DNA of 64,000 nt, from the NCBI GenBank assembly GCA_949358305.1, contig OX442314.1, positions 16,733,060 through 16,797,059 on the forward strand. Reading direction: 5' to 3'. The notes below the pieces were generated by a model. It was not told where the DNA came from and did no database searches. It saw only the letters and a list, made by a program, of their open reading frames with translations. This stretch comes from Strigamia acuminata. Its lineage: Eukaryota; Arthropoda; Chilopoda; Geophilomorpha; Linotaeniidae. A program made the position numbers and the translations under genes. Shown here piece after piece: positions 48,118 through 61,706 of the stretch (its first letter is position 1; the number at the start of each line of letters is the position of its first letter).

Positions 48118-49354
48118 GGTATGTTTATCTTTTTTTTCTTCTTCCCTATCTTGAACAATTCAAACACTGGAGCGCCGTAAGTTTGAATTTTTGTCGTCTG
48201 CTATTCAAACCCGGAAAACTCGCCTTTTATTTTATCGCACTAAAAAAAAGAAAAAAGATATTTCTAATTTCTAATTGTTGTCTGCCTGACAGTACACACA
48301 AACAACAAAATAGAACTGAAAAAAAGCGAAAAAAAAAAATATTACACAACCCCGTATAATTTATTTATTATTGTTGTTGTTAATATTCTTTTAAAAAAAA
48401 CGCCATTATATAACAGGAAAAAGTTGTTTTTTAATCTATAAGGAAAATATACTTTCTACATAATAAGTATTAATGATTCTTAAGAGAATATCAACTAAAA
48501 CTCCTAAGTAAATGTTAAATCTGACATTTGTAAACAAGGATAATATTTTTATCTTTACTGCTCTATACAAACTAAGACGTATGACGTCATTCTTGACCTC
48601 CTCCAATACATTGCAATAACTGGTGGGATGGATTTGTATTCTTACACAATGTTTTGTAATAAAAATTAATTACAAAATTAAAAAATAAAAAATATCAATA
48701 ATTTGAAATATTAATTTTATTTTAATTACTTAATTTTTATTGTAGAAATAACCTTAAAAAGAAAGATATTTTCTTTAAAAAAAAATCGTCTTGAACACAT
48801 TTCAATCTAGGCCTCAGTTGTTTGGGTGAGTTAAAAATACCTCCCGCATTACGTCACAGGGCATATCTGTTAGTGGTATATCAGAGCAGGATGGGGATGG
48901 GAGCTCATTCGAGCCCGAGGCTTGCATGAGTTCACACTCGGACCCTGCGAGACTGGAGTTGCACAGGACCCAAGTGAGTCACTGGTGAGTTGTGTGGTAC
49001 AAAGTATTAAGTCTCCTCGTCATTATTTGATTCATAATGTTGGGAAAGTTTATCCATGAGTCCATTTCATTTCATACCCAGCCCAGTGTTTGACAGGCAA
49101 TTTTTAGCTCCAAAAAAATGAGGGAAAAGTGGAGTACGTAATTTATTTAAAGTTATTGTGGTTGAATTTAGATCCAGTTGACAGTGCCAAAAAAAACTGA
49201 AGGATTTTTTAATTTTTTTTTCTTTTTTAAATTTTTTTTTTTGGTATTAATTTTGAATTAATTTCTATTTGTAGTAAAAGCGCCTTCGAATGTCCGGTGT
49301 CGAAGTGGAGTGTTGAAGTTCGGCGGTAGAAGATTGGCCTTGCGTCCACTCGTC

Positions 49355-50104
49355 ATGCTTAGCGTGAGTGAAAGTCGTCGTGAAAGCCTTAAGCTGCCTT
49401 TGAGTCGAAGCCTGAGTGAACCAGGACCGACGAATGTAATCGTGGTGACCAGCACTTCAGCTCCGAGCAAGAAATGTAAACTGGAAGAAACCGTGTCGTT
49501 GCCAGCATCGCCCAATTCCGACCCTGCCATCAATTTCCGAAGCGTGATCAAAGCGAGCCGAGTGATGGAAGTGGGCGAACTGTCGAGACGAATCGTGGAG
49601 AACGGACACACGCAGAGCAGATCGTTTTTAATACTAGATTGCCGTCCTTTTCTGGCGTTCAACTGCGGTCACATCGCCGGTTCGATCAACGTGAATTGCA
49701 GCGATCGATTCAACCGGAAGAGATTGCAAGTCGGAAGGGCAACGTTGGCCGATTTGGCTCCCTGCAAAGAGGCAAAGGACCTAATCAGACGTCGAACGTG
49801 TCGTGAGGTCATCGTGTGTGATGACTCCACTGCTGATTTGGACAACCTGCATCAGAATCATCCATTGTTTCTTGTGTTGAGTGCATTGTGTGAAGACCAG
49901 AGGGATGCTGTCGTCCTTAAAGGTGATTGTTTTTGCTATTTCTTTTATCCGACCTCAAGTGTAATAAAATGGTGTAATAAAAGAGCGATTTGAGCCAAAT
50001 TTAGGGTCTGCTCTAAATTTGGGATCATCTTGGATCGCTGCCCTACGCCGTTTAAAACTGATGAATAGTTTTGCATTTTATTTTCAATTAGAGATCATCT
50101 TTTT

Positions 50105-50135
<31 letters not shown>

Positions 50136-53100
50136 TCGATAGTCTGATACGGATGAGATCAATTTTGAGTCATTTTCAGCTGTTTCCAATTCGGCTGACT
50201 CATTTGAAGAACTTTTTACAGTATTTCAGTTTTGACTCATTTACGGCATTCGTTAAAGCAGCAGTTTTCTTCAAAACAAAAAGAAAATTATTTCTATTTT
50301 ATTTTTAATTTTTTTTTTTGATTTTGATTTTTTTTTTGGATTTTAAGGAATGGGTTATTGACCTAATGCCCTACAGCCTTCAGTGAAAATAGTCTGAGAT
50401 GCTTTTTGACCTGACTTTGACCCATTTTTTGGTATTTGGGAAGGACATTTTTGAGAAAAGAACCTCCAAAAATGTTTGCCTTGACTGATTAATACGGTCA
50501 GGGATTGTGGTTTCACAGCTTTATTGCAAGTATCGGGCAATTTGGATGTTGCGGAATAAAGGTCTAATCAAATAACGTATATTGCCTCGATTTAGCGCCC
50601 CAGTAAATGCGCGCTAATTGGATTAATCTGGGCACAAATTTTGGCAGCTAATCTGAAAATGGACAGTATTTTTCCATTGTGTTATGAGATAACCAAATGG
50701 AGTCGTTACTATGTACTATTGAGCCCTGAATGAGTATGGATGTGAAAAAAATGGCTATTTGTGTAAATCCGATCCTGAAATAGCCAACTTTACTTGCTAC
50801 CACCCATTTAAACCTATGACTAGGAGGAAAAGTATTGAGTTTGGAATCTGCTTTAGTGTTTTTGGCACGGGGGATCTAAAAACATTTGTTTTGATGGTGA
50901 ATCATCAGACTGGGCATGCAAAACAAGACTGCAAGAATTTTTGCTTTAAAGTTCATGGGTCTAATACGCTAAACTAGGGGAGGCGAAGAAGAAATCTTTT
51001 CTGAATCATATTCATACCTTTGTTAGACATAAGTCCAAATTTAGCAGATGATCTAAACTGTGAAGGAATGACGATTGTTGAACTTCAAACTTTTTTATGA
51101 GGAATTATTTTATTTTTGTTTGTTTTTTATTGATTAATCGATTTGGATTAAAGAGGTAAAAATAGAAAAATCAGGTCTGGGCTATTTACCGCAGATATTG
51201 CCCATTTAACCCGTTCTAGTCAATCATGGAGTTGGTCTATTCATTGATTCGCCATCTGCTGCCAATCAAATTAGGAAATAATGGCGAATTTAATTTACAA
51301 CCCTTCGTGACTCATCATTATTCACACTTTGTGACGTCACTAAACGACAATGATATTTTGTCAAAAGTGCAAAAGGTAGACAAAGTTGTTCTCTTGAAAA
51401 ATTAGCATTATAATGAAAGGATTTTTTTTTTCTCAACTGGTCGGCAAGGTTATTTATATTTTTATTTATTTATTTATTTATACTTTCTACATCTGATGTC
51501 ATTTTTGAGTGGTGAGTGTTAGATCAAAGGATTTCCTAAAAGTGCAATGAACACGACCGTATAAGTCGAAAGTCGTTTGAGACTGCGTGGAGCCTCGTGT
51601 CATCTAACTTAAAAGACAAATTACCTCTTTAAATAAAAATTATTTTTTTTCTAAAATTATTATTTAATTGATTTATTTTTATTTTTTATTTAAGGTGGGT
51701 GGCGTGAATTCAACAAACACTACGCACATTTATGCGAATCAAATACTGTTCAATCTCCGACGATACTTTGTTGCGATACGATGTCGTGCGACCCGTCACT
51801 AAACGAACCGGACATTGAAAACACACCAGCAACTCGCGTGCTTCCATTTCTCTTCTTGGGCAATGAAAGAGATGCGGCAGATTTGAAGGGGTTGTTGGAT
51901 CTGCGAATTACGTGTATTCTTAATGTAACAGCTCATTTGCCCGGCTATCACGAAGAACAGGGGATCAAGTATAAACGATTACCAGCTTCTGACAGTGGTC
52001 ATCAGAATCTCAAACAGTACTTCGATGAAGCTTTCGAATTTATTGGTAAGTCAACTTTATTTATTTAGTATTAGTAATTTGTTGCAATTCTTTCCATAGA
52101 AAGAGACATTTCATTGACATGTCCAAATTGCACAGCTGCGAGTGCATAGCCGAACATTAATTATGTTTACGCCGCTTGTTTCCGGGTATCCGAAACCGAG
52201 TACATGCACGGGACCAATCCCTATGGGCATCTTGCAGGTTTCAGATACTTTTACAGCGAAATCTAGCAGGGGGAATCCATGCAACTGAGGATATAGCTGG
52301 AATTAACGGTTTCGGTTCCGTCCTTGCACACCTCTCTGCCCTATTTTTCTGTAGCAATGACTCGATTACAGATTTATCGCTGTATTTTTTATTTATTTCT
52401 GTTTCCTCATACACGTTTTTGAAGGTTAATGAATGGGTTTCGCAAGATTGGTTCGGTTGGGAAACCCTTTTTTGGGTTTCTAGTGTGTACTGTATGTGGT
52501 AATATAGTATACAGACCGATAAACAATTAAAACTAATCATTGCAGCTGTTGTCATCCATTCATTTTCCGGCAGATGTTAGTTTCGAAAGTTGCTTTCAAA
52601 CTCCGTCATTATGACGTCAGGTAATTGATGCGGTATAAAAAAAATTCATAGACAACAATTTTAGATTCGGAGAAAGTTTTTTTCTCTCGCTCTCTTTACG
52701 GCCGAGTTGTCTTTTGCTTCGGTTTAGAACAGAGTTCAATGTCCCCTAAAATAAAATAAAAAAAAGTTTACGTTTGATGCAACCGCAGTGAGGTAGCCTT
52801 CCAATCCAAGCGAAGAAATGAATAAATGAAATTTATTTAAATTGATTTTTATATTTCTTTTTTAATTTTTCAATGAGGAAGCTTTTAATTCGAATTGGGA
52901 TTAGTGAATGGTCAGTTGATGAATGGAAGCTGTTGAATGGCAATGACAAGGTTTGTGCTGCTCGAATTTCCGGTGCATTTGTGCGCGGGCTAGAAGAAGG
53001 CTTCGAGTTTGAATGGACCGGAAACAGTAGCAATGATACCGTCGAAAGGCGACCGGTCCAGAAGTGGCAACAGATGGTTATGAAGGGGGAAAGGTGTAGT

Positions 53101-56100
53101 TCGCATGATAAAGCGGTTCCTGAATAGGGGGCTCGGCAAACTAGACTCGGGTCGGCTTTTCAGTTTGCATTTGGCTTTTGTTCTGTGTCCATTGAAAGTT
53201 GCACGCGTACCGCGGAACAAAAGTAATATGACATCATCGCAGATTAGGTGACGTAGTTGTGAATTGTAATTGGCTTGATGGGGGTCTACCGATGAAGGGG
53301 GTGCTGGCTGACTCATACCCACAAAAAAGAAAGCAAAATTTGTTTTGGGTCGAGTCGTGACAGTTGACAATTAGTTGCATTTTGCTTGTTTGTTTGGTTA
53401 TTTCGGAGGTTTCGTGCGGCCGGAAGTGTCCGTCGTTGACCGGAACAGTGGATTTCCTCTTACGATTGGGTGTGGTTAACGCGAGAGGTTCCTCAGCCGT
53501 AAACAAGATTCTTAATTTGTGGAATTAGACACCCATCCTTGTGAGTCAGCCACTTAAGTTGAAAAAGTGAGCTAATAAGATTCTTCGTTTTTAATTTGTC
53601 TCGCTAAAAATTGTTTACAGCAAATTTTAAGTTTGAAAATTTGATTACGGGAAATTTTGTTGCGAGTTGTTTTCGGCTTTATTATTATTTTGAAGTATTA
53701 TTATTATTTATTATTATTATTGGTTTTTATGGAGGCCTAAAATGCACAATTTATCTTATCGTAAGTTGATAAGATGGCGACAAGGTGGCGGCGATATTTT
53801 TTTTTGTTATTTGTGCCATGTAAACAGACCGAGTGCATTATGAGGCAGATTTGATCCATCACCTGTAACACGATGATTCAATCAGTGAGTCACTACACGT
53901 GTGCAACAAGTGAAAAAAAGTTGATAGCAACAAGTCCTCGGTATCCTCCTATCGCGTGTATTTTGATTGATATATTTGAATGTATAAACAATATATTTTG
54001 AAGAAGTAAAAAATGAATTTGGTGATTAAATTTCTGAATATTAATTTCAAGTAGATTACACCGAGTATGCTTTGACCAAACAGTTATCAATAATTCTAAA
54101 TTCGCTTTTATATTCGCACTACGTAATTTCGTGAGTCATGCGCTAATCTCGTCATGCATGACCTTCACAAAGTCGCCATTTTTAATTTTTTGCATGATAA
54201 TTGAGTGCGAAAAAATTAGTAAATCAGTGGGTGTAGTGAGATTGTGAGGGGTGTGCATTGATATCAATGAGATTAGAAACAAGAGTGGGGGTGTTCTCAG
54301 GGCTGATGTTGTGCAATTGGCCAGTTAATGGAGCAGAACTTTTTAATTTATCTTGATTTCCGTTGTGAGAGGTTTTTAGGTCATAGAAATGAGCAAATCT
54401 ATGTTCATGACCTCACATGAATTATAATTCAATCTGGGATTTTTGTCAGGAGATGAAGATAGAATTTTTCTTTATTTTTTTTTATTATTTTTTTTTTTTA
54501 CTAAAGAAAATAAAATAAAAATAAAAATATATAAAAAAAAGCAATAAAAACGGGCGGTAATGAAATAAGTTTGTACTTTTTATGACCTTGACTGGTGGTA
54601 ATCTTATGAAAAGTGAGTCATTCTGTACTGTAAAACCTTCAAATAATAACAAGGAAAATGGTTGAGAGCAAAAAAAAGAAATTGTTTACTTTTGTTCTGA
54701 AAAATGTTGTGTAATTGGCGTTGGATTGTAAAGTGATATTATTGTTGACTACTGATTGGGTTTGGTTATTTTTAGTTTGAGATTTTTCGAAGAACGAAAG
54801 CAAAAAATTGTAAACAAATAATAGTTTTATGTTGATGGTTCGTTAGATTCTGGTATGATGTTGTGGTTTCGAATTGTATGGCTGCTTCCTGTGGGCTGCG
54901 GGTCACCCAGGAATGGTAGAATGAGTCATAGTGAGTATGGCGGACAGATGGTTGCCATGCAACTTATAAAAGAAATGAACAGCTGGCTTTTTTCCAACTT
55001 AGCCCTTCCCTCTACATCAATTTCCATGGTGTGAAGTTTTTATTTACAAATTAACTTTATTTTTGCCTATTAAAATTTAAAAAAAGTGGGCGGATAAATT
55101 GAAATAAATTCCATCAAATATGTGAATGTGTCTGTTGTAACCTTTTGTGGACATGCATGCTAAATAATGGCGTGTTGACTAATCAATAAAGAGGGGAAAA
55201 ACAAACATGTTAAAGTGCAACTAAAATTTTTTTTTGTTTTTACCATAAAAATGTAACAAAAAAATGTAAATTTAGATTTAAAAATTCTATTTAATTGTGA
55301 AATACCTTTTTAACAATTTGTTTTTGGTAGCAAAAAATGCTCCATCTTGATTTCCTGCATGATTCATTCCAGTTTTTTTCCCCAATAATTTTTCAATATC
55401 TTTTTCCTGATTCATAAATATCCCCTTGGTACTAATTTATTTTTTATGAAAAAAATAACCGTCACTAAATGACTAAGGAAATTAATGAAAATAAAAAGGG
55501 GTGCTGGGAGGAGGTATATTATCAACTGGACTTGATTAGGAGGTGAGGGTAACTTTTTTTATTCCCCCAACTCATTTTTTTAAATCCAATATTCGAACCC
55601 CTAACCCATTGGGTATAAATAAAAAGCGCAATAAATATATCGCCGCAGCCAAAGGGGTCGATTTAATACGCCAAAGTTTATTCGCAGAGGTGGAATTTTT
55701 TATTTTTTCATTTGTTTAGGTAACTGGAAATTATTAGGAACCTCAGCAGGGATGTGAACGTACACTTTAACGTGGCTTTGATTTAATCTGTGATGTCAGC
55801 ACCTTCAGACCCATGAGTCAACCTATTCACCATCTGCCCGAGATGAAGTACTGACGTCATTTTATGTACAATAACAGCGAGTGCATGAGAGACATAATAC
55901 TGGCCAATAATGAAGAAGTGGATTAGGGGTTGGTCATCTCGTTGTGTCAATTTGACGACCCTCCCATGCCGTGATCAAAAGCTAGTTTAGCACTAAATGG
56001 CAAAGTTTGTTGCAAACATGGCCGGCAGTCGTTGTTTTTACGGCGCTTTGGGCAAATATTACGTCAAAATGTTAAGAGATGTCGTTAAGTAGGAAGTTGT

Positions 56101-57171
56101 TTGGGCTTTGGGTTAGTTTTATTTGACTTCCGCTCGGTTTGATTCTGATTAGGAAAATGTGTTGAGTGGTTGGCATAGAATTTGGGTAATTTAAAATTAT
56201 AAAAAAAAAATTGTAGGTTTTGTAAATCATGGAAAAAATGTGTAGGAAATCAAATGGATTTAATCTTCCGGGTGACTGGGAACGTTTAAAATGAGGTCAG
56301 AAATGTATTTCTTGCATGAGTTGCTACACTTCCTTGAGTTTTGGAAATGTTTTTCCTAATTGATCAATATCCTACGAAAGGATCATTCCCCTTGAATCAA
56401 AATCGTCGCAAATTTTAGCGGTATTACGTTAAGAAATGTCCGAAATATTGCGTGATGTAAACTTACACGACGGTTAAACGTGGGGAATATTTCCTGCTTA
56501 TTGTGAATTTGTTGCTCACGTAGAAAACAAAAAAACCCGGTAGGAATTCCTGTTGTATGAGTTAGAAAACTCCTGAAAATCGGAAAAATCTTTGACTGCA
56601 TGCGTGTAGTTGCCAGCTTCCTGTTTGTTAGATTCATTTGCGTCTGTTTTGTGTGCATTTTTGAGTTTTAATGACTTCTTTTCGTGTTAGGGTAATGGCT
56701 TTTTGGCCCTTTAGCTCGTGTTCGCGTGCTAATTGCTTAAACCAGGTTGGTTGAATGAGTTTTCTTGGGGTCTTGCAGTTGTCATTAAAGTTGAGATGTG
56801 TTGTTTTGTGTCTGATTTGTGTTGAAACGAATTTTAATGTTTGTTTCAATGTATTTGCAGATGAGGCCCGACGAAATGAAAACAACGTGCTTATACATTG
56901 CCAGGCGGGCATTTCCCGTTCACCCACCATAACCATTGCCTACATCATGAAACACACATTAATGAACATGGTAGACGCGTACCGAATGGTGAAAAACAAA
57001 CGTCCAATCATATCACCTAATTTCAACTTCATGGGCCAATTGTTGGAGTTCGAACAGAATCTTCGCAGCAGCCAAGATGATCCTGAGTGCAAACCTTGTC
57101 GTCAGTGTGTGTGGACAGACTCGAATTCAGTTACTGACTTGTCGCAGTGTGGTAAAACGTGCAGTGTTTGA
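49355..57171 (+). CDS. DUSP10: dual-specificity MAP kinase phosphatase, DUSP10/MKP-5 type
   Basis: Three coding exons, 49355-49922, 51695-52045 and 56861-57171, give 409 residues (human DUSP10 is 482; the N-terminal tail is shorter). The start is the first in-frame ATG after the acceptor at 49274. Residues about 70-195 form a rhodanese-like kinase-docking domain ([20 protein letters not shown]) with the basic stretch [15 protein letters not shown], equivalent to the p38/JNK docking segment of DUSP10. Residues about 228-385 are the phosphatase domain: [20 protein letters not shown] is characteristic of DUSP10, Asp289 in LPASDS is the general acid, and HCQAGISRS holds catalytic Cys320. [18 protein letters not shown] is the usual end of the domain. 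Both introns are phase 1, the second 4.8 kb. Expected role: switching off stress MAP kinases (p38/JNK). The Cys-rich C-terminal tail (CKPCRQC) differs from the human one. Confidence 0.95.
52046..56860. other. large second coding intron of DUSP10
   Basis: A 4.8-kb GT-AG intron. Short open frames occur on both strands (for example 52873-53127), but none has a recognisable domain or splice context. T-rich and A-rich simple tracts are frequent. No nested gene or clear transposon is visible. Confidence 0.5.
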
Positions 57172-58139
57172 GTGTGTTGTATAGTAAATGCCCGAGCAGT
57201 CGAGTATTGTCTTCCTCCTATTATCAGCTTTAGCATCTACCAGTCGATGTTTTTGTTTTTCCAAAGGCCCTAGTCCACTTTTTATTTAATTTTATTGTTT
57301 CTTTTAAATTTCTATTATTGTAATTGTTGGCCAATGTATACAAAGATCCACAAACGGTCGCTTTTAGGTTACTAGAAGTTTAGATCGACTGGCTTTCATT
57401 AGCGCTCATTGCCGACATGTTGGATGAGCGTGGGAAATATCACGTGATGTATACGTTTTAACTGAGCTTACAAGTCGGACATGAACTAGTCGACTAGCGT
57501 TGAAACGGAGTTTCCCGTAGTCAATTTTTTAAATATTGTTATTAGGCCTAATGTAATGGAAATTTAAAAGTCGAAATGTCAGTAAGCAGCATTCAATGGC
57601 CTTTATCAATTACGACTGCAGAATTTGCAGAGAAATAACTGAAAAGAATCAGTATTTTCCAATATTTTTTTGTGACAACTTCCTTATTATATCACTAGGG
57701 CTTCCTTTTTTTATTACATTTGTCAGAGCAGTACTTAATTCTGTGCCTTAAGTTGGGCAAATGTTATTACTACTGATGTGCATATCTGGTGAAAATAAGA
57801 AAGACTTAACAAAATGAATAACCTTCTCTGAAAAAGTGCTCACATTTATGGGGTTTCTTTTGTTTATTTCTAGTCTGGTTACAACTAAAGTGCCTGTGAA
57901 AGGATAAAACAAAAACCTCGAGTCATTTAATATTTTTATTGTATTTTTTTTTTATCCTGGCACATTTTTCAATGAAAAGTTGTATTTTTAGATTTATTTT
58001 TCGTGTTTGTCTGAAAGAAAAAAGTACAAAGCTATTCTGTAATGTGTATGCAAGGAATACTTTGAACACTTGTATGCTGATTGTAGTGTGTTTGAAAAAT
58101 GAGAACTTTATACACCAATATATTATTAAATTATGAACA
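57172..58139 (+). other. DUSP10 3' untranslated region (inferred)
   Basis: AT-rich sequence downstream of the stop codon. About 57225-57415 has a diverged copy at 62866-63067. DUSP10 and the DEG/ENaC gene converge here, with their stop codons about 1.1 kb apart. No canonical AATAAA was pinned for the plus strand. Confidence 0.45.
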
Positions 58140-58162
58140 TTTCTGTATACTACTCGTGTTCA

Positions 58163-58168
58163 TTTATT
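58163..58168 (-). terminator. polyadenylation signal of the DEG/ENaC gene
   Basis: AATAAA on the minus strand, 62 bases after the stop codon at 58230-58232; the nearest canonical signal. Confidence 0.6.
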
Positions 58169-58229
58169 ACATTGACTTATGGAAACGTTTAAATTACAGC
58201 AATACGATGAATGTTATTTTGCTGACCTG

Positions 58230-61200
58230 CTAAAAAGAAAACTTAAGGATCAACACATTGTATCGTGGGTATAATGGTAAGTTGGATGCATACCAGTGAG
58301 ATGCAATGTTAAACACGGAGAGAATCGACAAGCCTAACCCAATTCCCAAAATGCTTCCTATGTCACTGATGAGTGCATGGCCCGTGTATTTTTGGATTTC
58401 CAAAAGATGTTCAATATAATTGGTTAGAAGAAAGTTTGAGACAATGGTTATTACTTTGGTGGGGTGTTCTTCTGTCACGACACTAGACGTGACAATAGTT
58501 TTAGTACAACTCGGTAAACAATGGCACGACTTGTACGCGTCACTTCTCATATAAATGTCAACATATTTGTGCTGCGATTGCAATGATGAACTGAAGTTGG
58601 TACACATTGGAATGTAGATGTCAAAATTAGTCATATAAGGTAAGCTGTAGGTACATGAAAAGAAAGTGCGCTGTAGAACAATATGATTGCTGATTGGTTC
58701 TAAAGAAAATATTTGGATTTTTTTGCCTTGTGTTGGAGAAATTGGTTCTGAAATGGGGCAAGGTGTTCTAAATTTATAAGGCTCTAGCTAGGAATTTTTG
58801 TTACATTGTTTCAACCAATTTGGTCATGGATGACCATTTTAGAAATTCTAAATGCTTAATTTGTGCCTGGAATTTTATTACTTCGAATTCAAACTGCATC
58901 ATTACTGTACATGCTCAAAAATTAAAGAGAGTTAGTGTGTTTTGTTTCTGATTATAAACGTTGAGTGCAGCTAGTGTCTGCTGTTTCTTGAACACATTAA
59001 TTATTTATTGTGTTGACGTGTCCAGGCTAGAATGTACAATTTGAATTTAGCATCAAATTAGGACTACTAGTTTGTGTTCACCAGTATAGAACCATTTTTA
59101 ATAATAGGTTGGTGTCTTTGTCTACTATTTTCCATCATTCCCAGCAGAGAAGAGAGGTTCAACTATTAGGGAAAACTATAGGAAAAGTATCTGTTGGGTA
59201 GTTCCTTTAATTTATAAGAGATACTGATAGTCTGTAAAATCAGTTTAGCATTCAAAAATTGAATTCAGCTAATGTTTACATTTGGTAACCAAAAGATACT
59301 TTTGAGATATATTAAGTTCTTTTAATTTTGAAGCTTGGATGCTCTCACTGGAGCAGATTCCAGGTAACAACAGTTTTATTTATACTTGGCGATACTGTAC
59401 GGAAGCTTACCGACAAGATAATTGTTCCTGTAATTTTTGTTTTAGACATTGTTGAAGGCAATTTAAATGTATCTTTTTATCCGTGCATCTATACCGAGTG
59501 ATATTTAGTTGAGTCATCTGAAAAATTTCCAGATAATGTACAAATTTAAACATTTTCGCGATTCTCGTGCGACTCGGTTACTGCTTTCCGATAAGAAACA
59601 AACACAATCTGACAAATTAAGCGGATACACCACTGTTTGGTTCCACTGCAGCCTCCAATACAGCACTTGAGTTTATTTATTTTCAACATTGAATCAAGAA
59701 GCTTAAAAAAATACCTTTTTTATTCGTATGTATACGATACTTCGGGTGGCTCCCTGCACGTCTGTTGCCGTTGACAAATCTATATTTTCATCAGGTGAAT
59801 TTAAGATGTACTAATAAAGTTAAAAAGATAATTTTAAAATTTTTGCCTCTTCTGGCGCAGATTTTCTTAATTTTACCCAAAACGTATGTTTATCGCAAAA
59901 AAAATACTTTGGAAATGGAAGCAACTGCAATGACAATCCTGTGGTTGCACCTGTATAGTTAACCGGTGTTGTATGTAGTTGAGTACACTTGCCGTATAAC
60001 AGCATTGCCGTTGTTTTGGTTGCATTGAAATCTACAGGTGTTCCTCCTGTATAATGCTAAAATTACAATAATGTGATGAATATGTGTATTATCACTGTGA
60101 CACTTGTTTACTTTAAATGTATCGCTAACGCTGACCGCTGAATGAATAGAAAGATCATTCCAGATACGATCTGCTGGATTGATGTCGTCAATAAGTTGCA
60201 GATGATTAATTTGTTCACATCCCAATACTTTGTTGCCATTAGCTTTACGCTTTAGTTTATGTATACGTGAAGATTCGCCACATATAGTTACTATAGGAAA
60301 CTGGACCTTTGAAAGTCGAAGTATGTCAACTGACGATGTCGTCGGTTCATTCATGTAGTACTTAGTGCGCCAATACAACATGTAGACAGTCAAACCAATT
60401 AGCAAACTGATAGTTATTATTTTTACTGCATGTAAAATGGATTTGTTATTTTGCTGAGATAGTTTTCTTCTAATTTTACCAATCTTTTTTACTAAACGCA
60501 ACTGTCTGGTCGTTCTCCAATATTTTCGTTGTTTACGTATGATTCTCACAATCATAAAACATTCTATTACAGACAGCAATGATAGACCCATCGTAAGGCC
60601 TAAAGTTCCTCCAATTTCCGAAAGCAAAGAGATTATATCAAATGACAAATGTTGAATATAAGCAGTGATTTCTTTATCTCGAAAGTAAAAATTGAAAATC
60701 AGTTCGTGTCCAGCTATACGAGTGCTCTCTATAGTTGGTTCATAAGAATATTCAACACATTTTTTTATGCATCCACAATCACGTTCTGGGTATTTTTTTG
60801 TGTGAAAAATTGACAGTAACTTTAAGAACAATTCGGAAATCTCGGGATTACTGAGCGTGCACTCGGGTAAATTAGATGTAGCGAATGGAAACCTTTTAAA
60901 TATTCACAGATATTAAAGAAGAAGTATGTAACTAATGATGCACAATTGTTTTAAAATAATACTTACTTGCAATTAAGTTTTCTATGCATCCTGTCAATAC
61001 AATCTTTGAAACATTTTGCATGGTCTTTAAAACTAACACAGTGTGACTTTGGAGTATCAATTAATGAGTACTAAAGTAGTAAGTTGCAAAGGAAAATATA
61101 TTTTCAGGATAAAATGCATTAAAAACGAAAAAAACAACTTAATTTACACAGCTTACTTTTAAATAAGTAAAGGTAACTCTTTTTTCAGAGCCTGAAGCCA

Positions 61201-61666
61201 CCGGATATGAAATTTTGGCAATAGTTGCATCTCCGATTTGTTTTACATAAATCTATAAAATTATGTTGGTTCAAAATGTTAAGATGTTAAACCTAATTAT
61301 GAGAACCCACCACATAGCTGTGTTCATTACAGAAATCTTTATTCTTCTTTGCATACATTACTTCAAATGAACTGCCTTGATAAGACGGCATCCAAGGATT
61401 AACTGTATGCAAGTTTAGAAATAAATTTAATGCACAATACCAAAACGACACTCGCGTGTTTAATACCAAAGCGAAATCGTGTTGTGATTCCCAAGTCAGC
61501 AGCTAGGACTTCATCTTGAACTATTTTCAAATGTGAAATTTTCTGTTTCTGTAAGAATAAAAAGAAACGTAAATTATAACTCAAACTGGGCTATTGTACA
61601 TACGTATACAGGGGCGGATCTAGCTTTTCGGGGGCCCTGGGCTCGAGGTCTTTTCGGGGCCCCTTT

Positions 61667-61706
<40 letters not shown>

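Noticed and set aside
49258-49662. Minus-strand frame opposite the DUSP10 first coding exon
   Set aside because: Shadow of a strongly supported coding exon; Ser/Leu/Arg-rich translation without homology.
59959-60111. In-frame extension of the large DEG/ENaC exon past its donor
   Set aside because: The frame runs on into the intron, but splicing at 60112 to 60056 gives a 60-codon exon that aligns with the channel ectodomain, whereas the extension does not.
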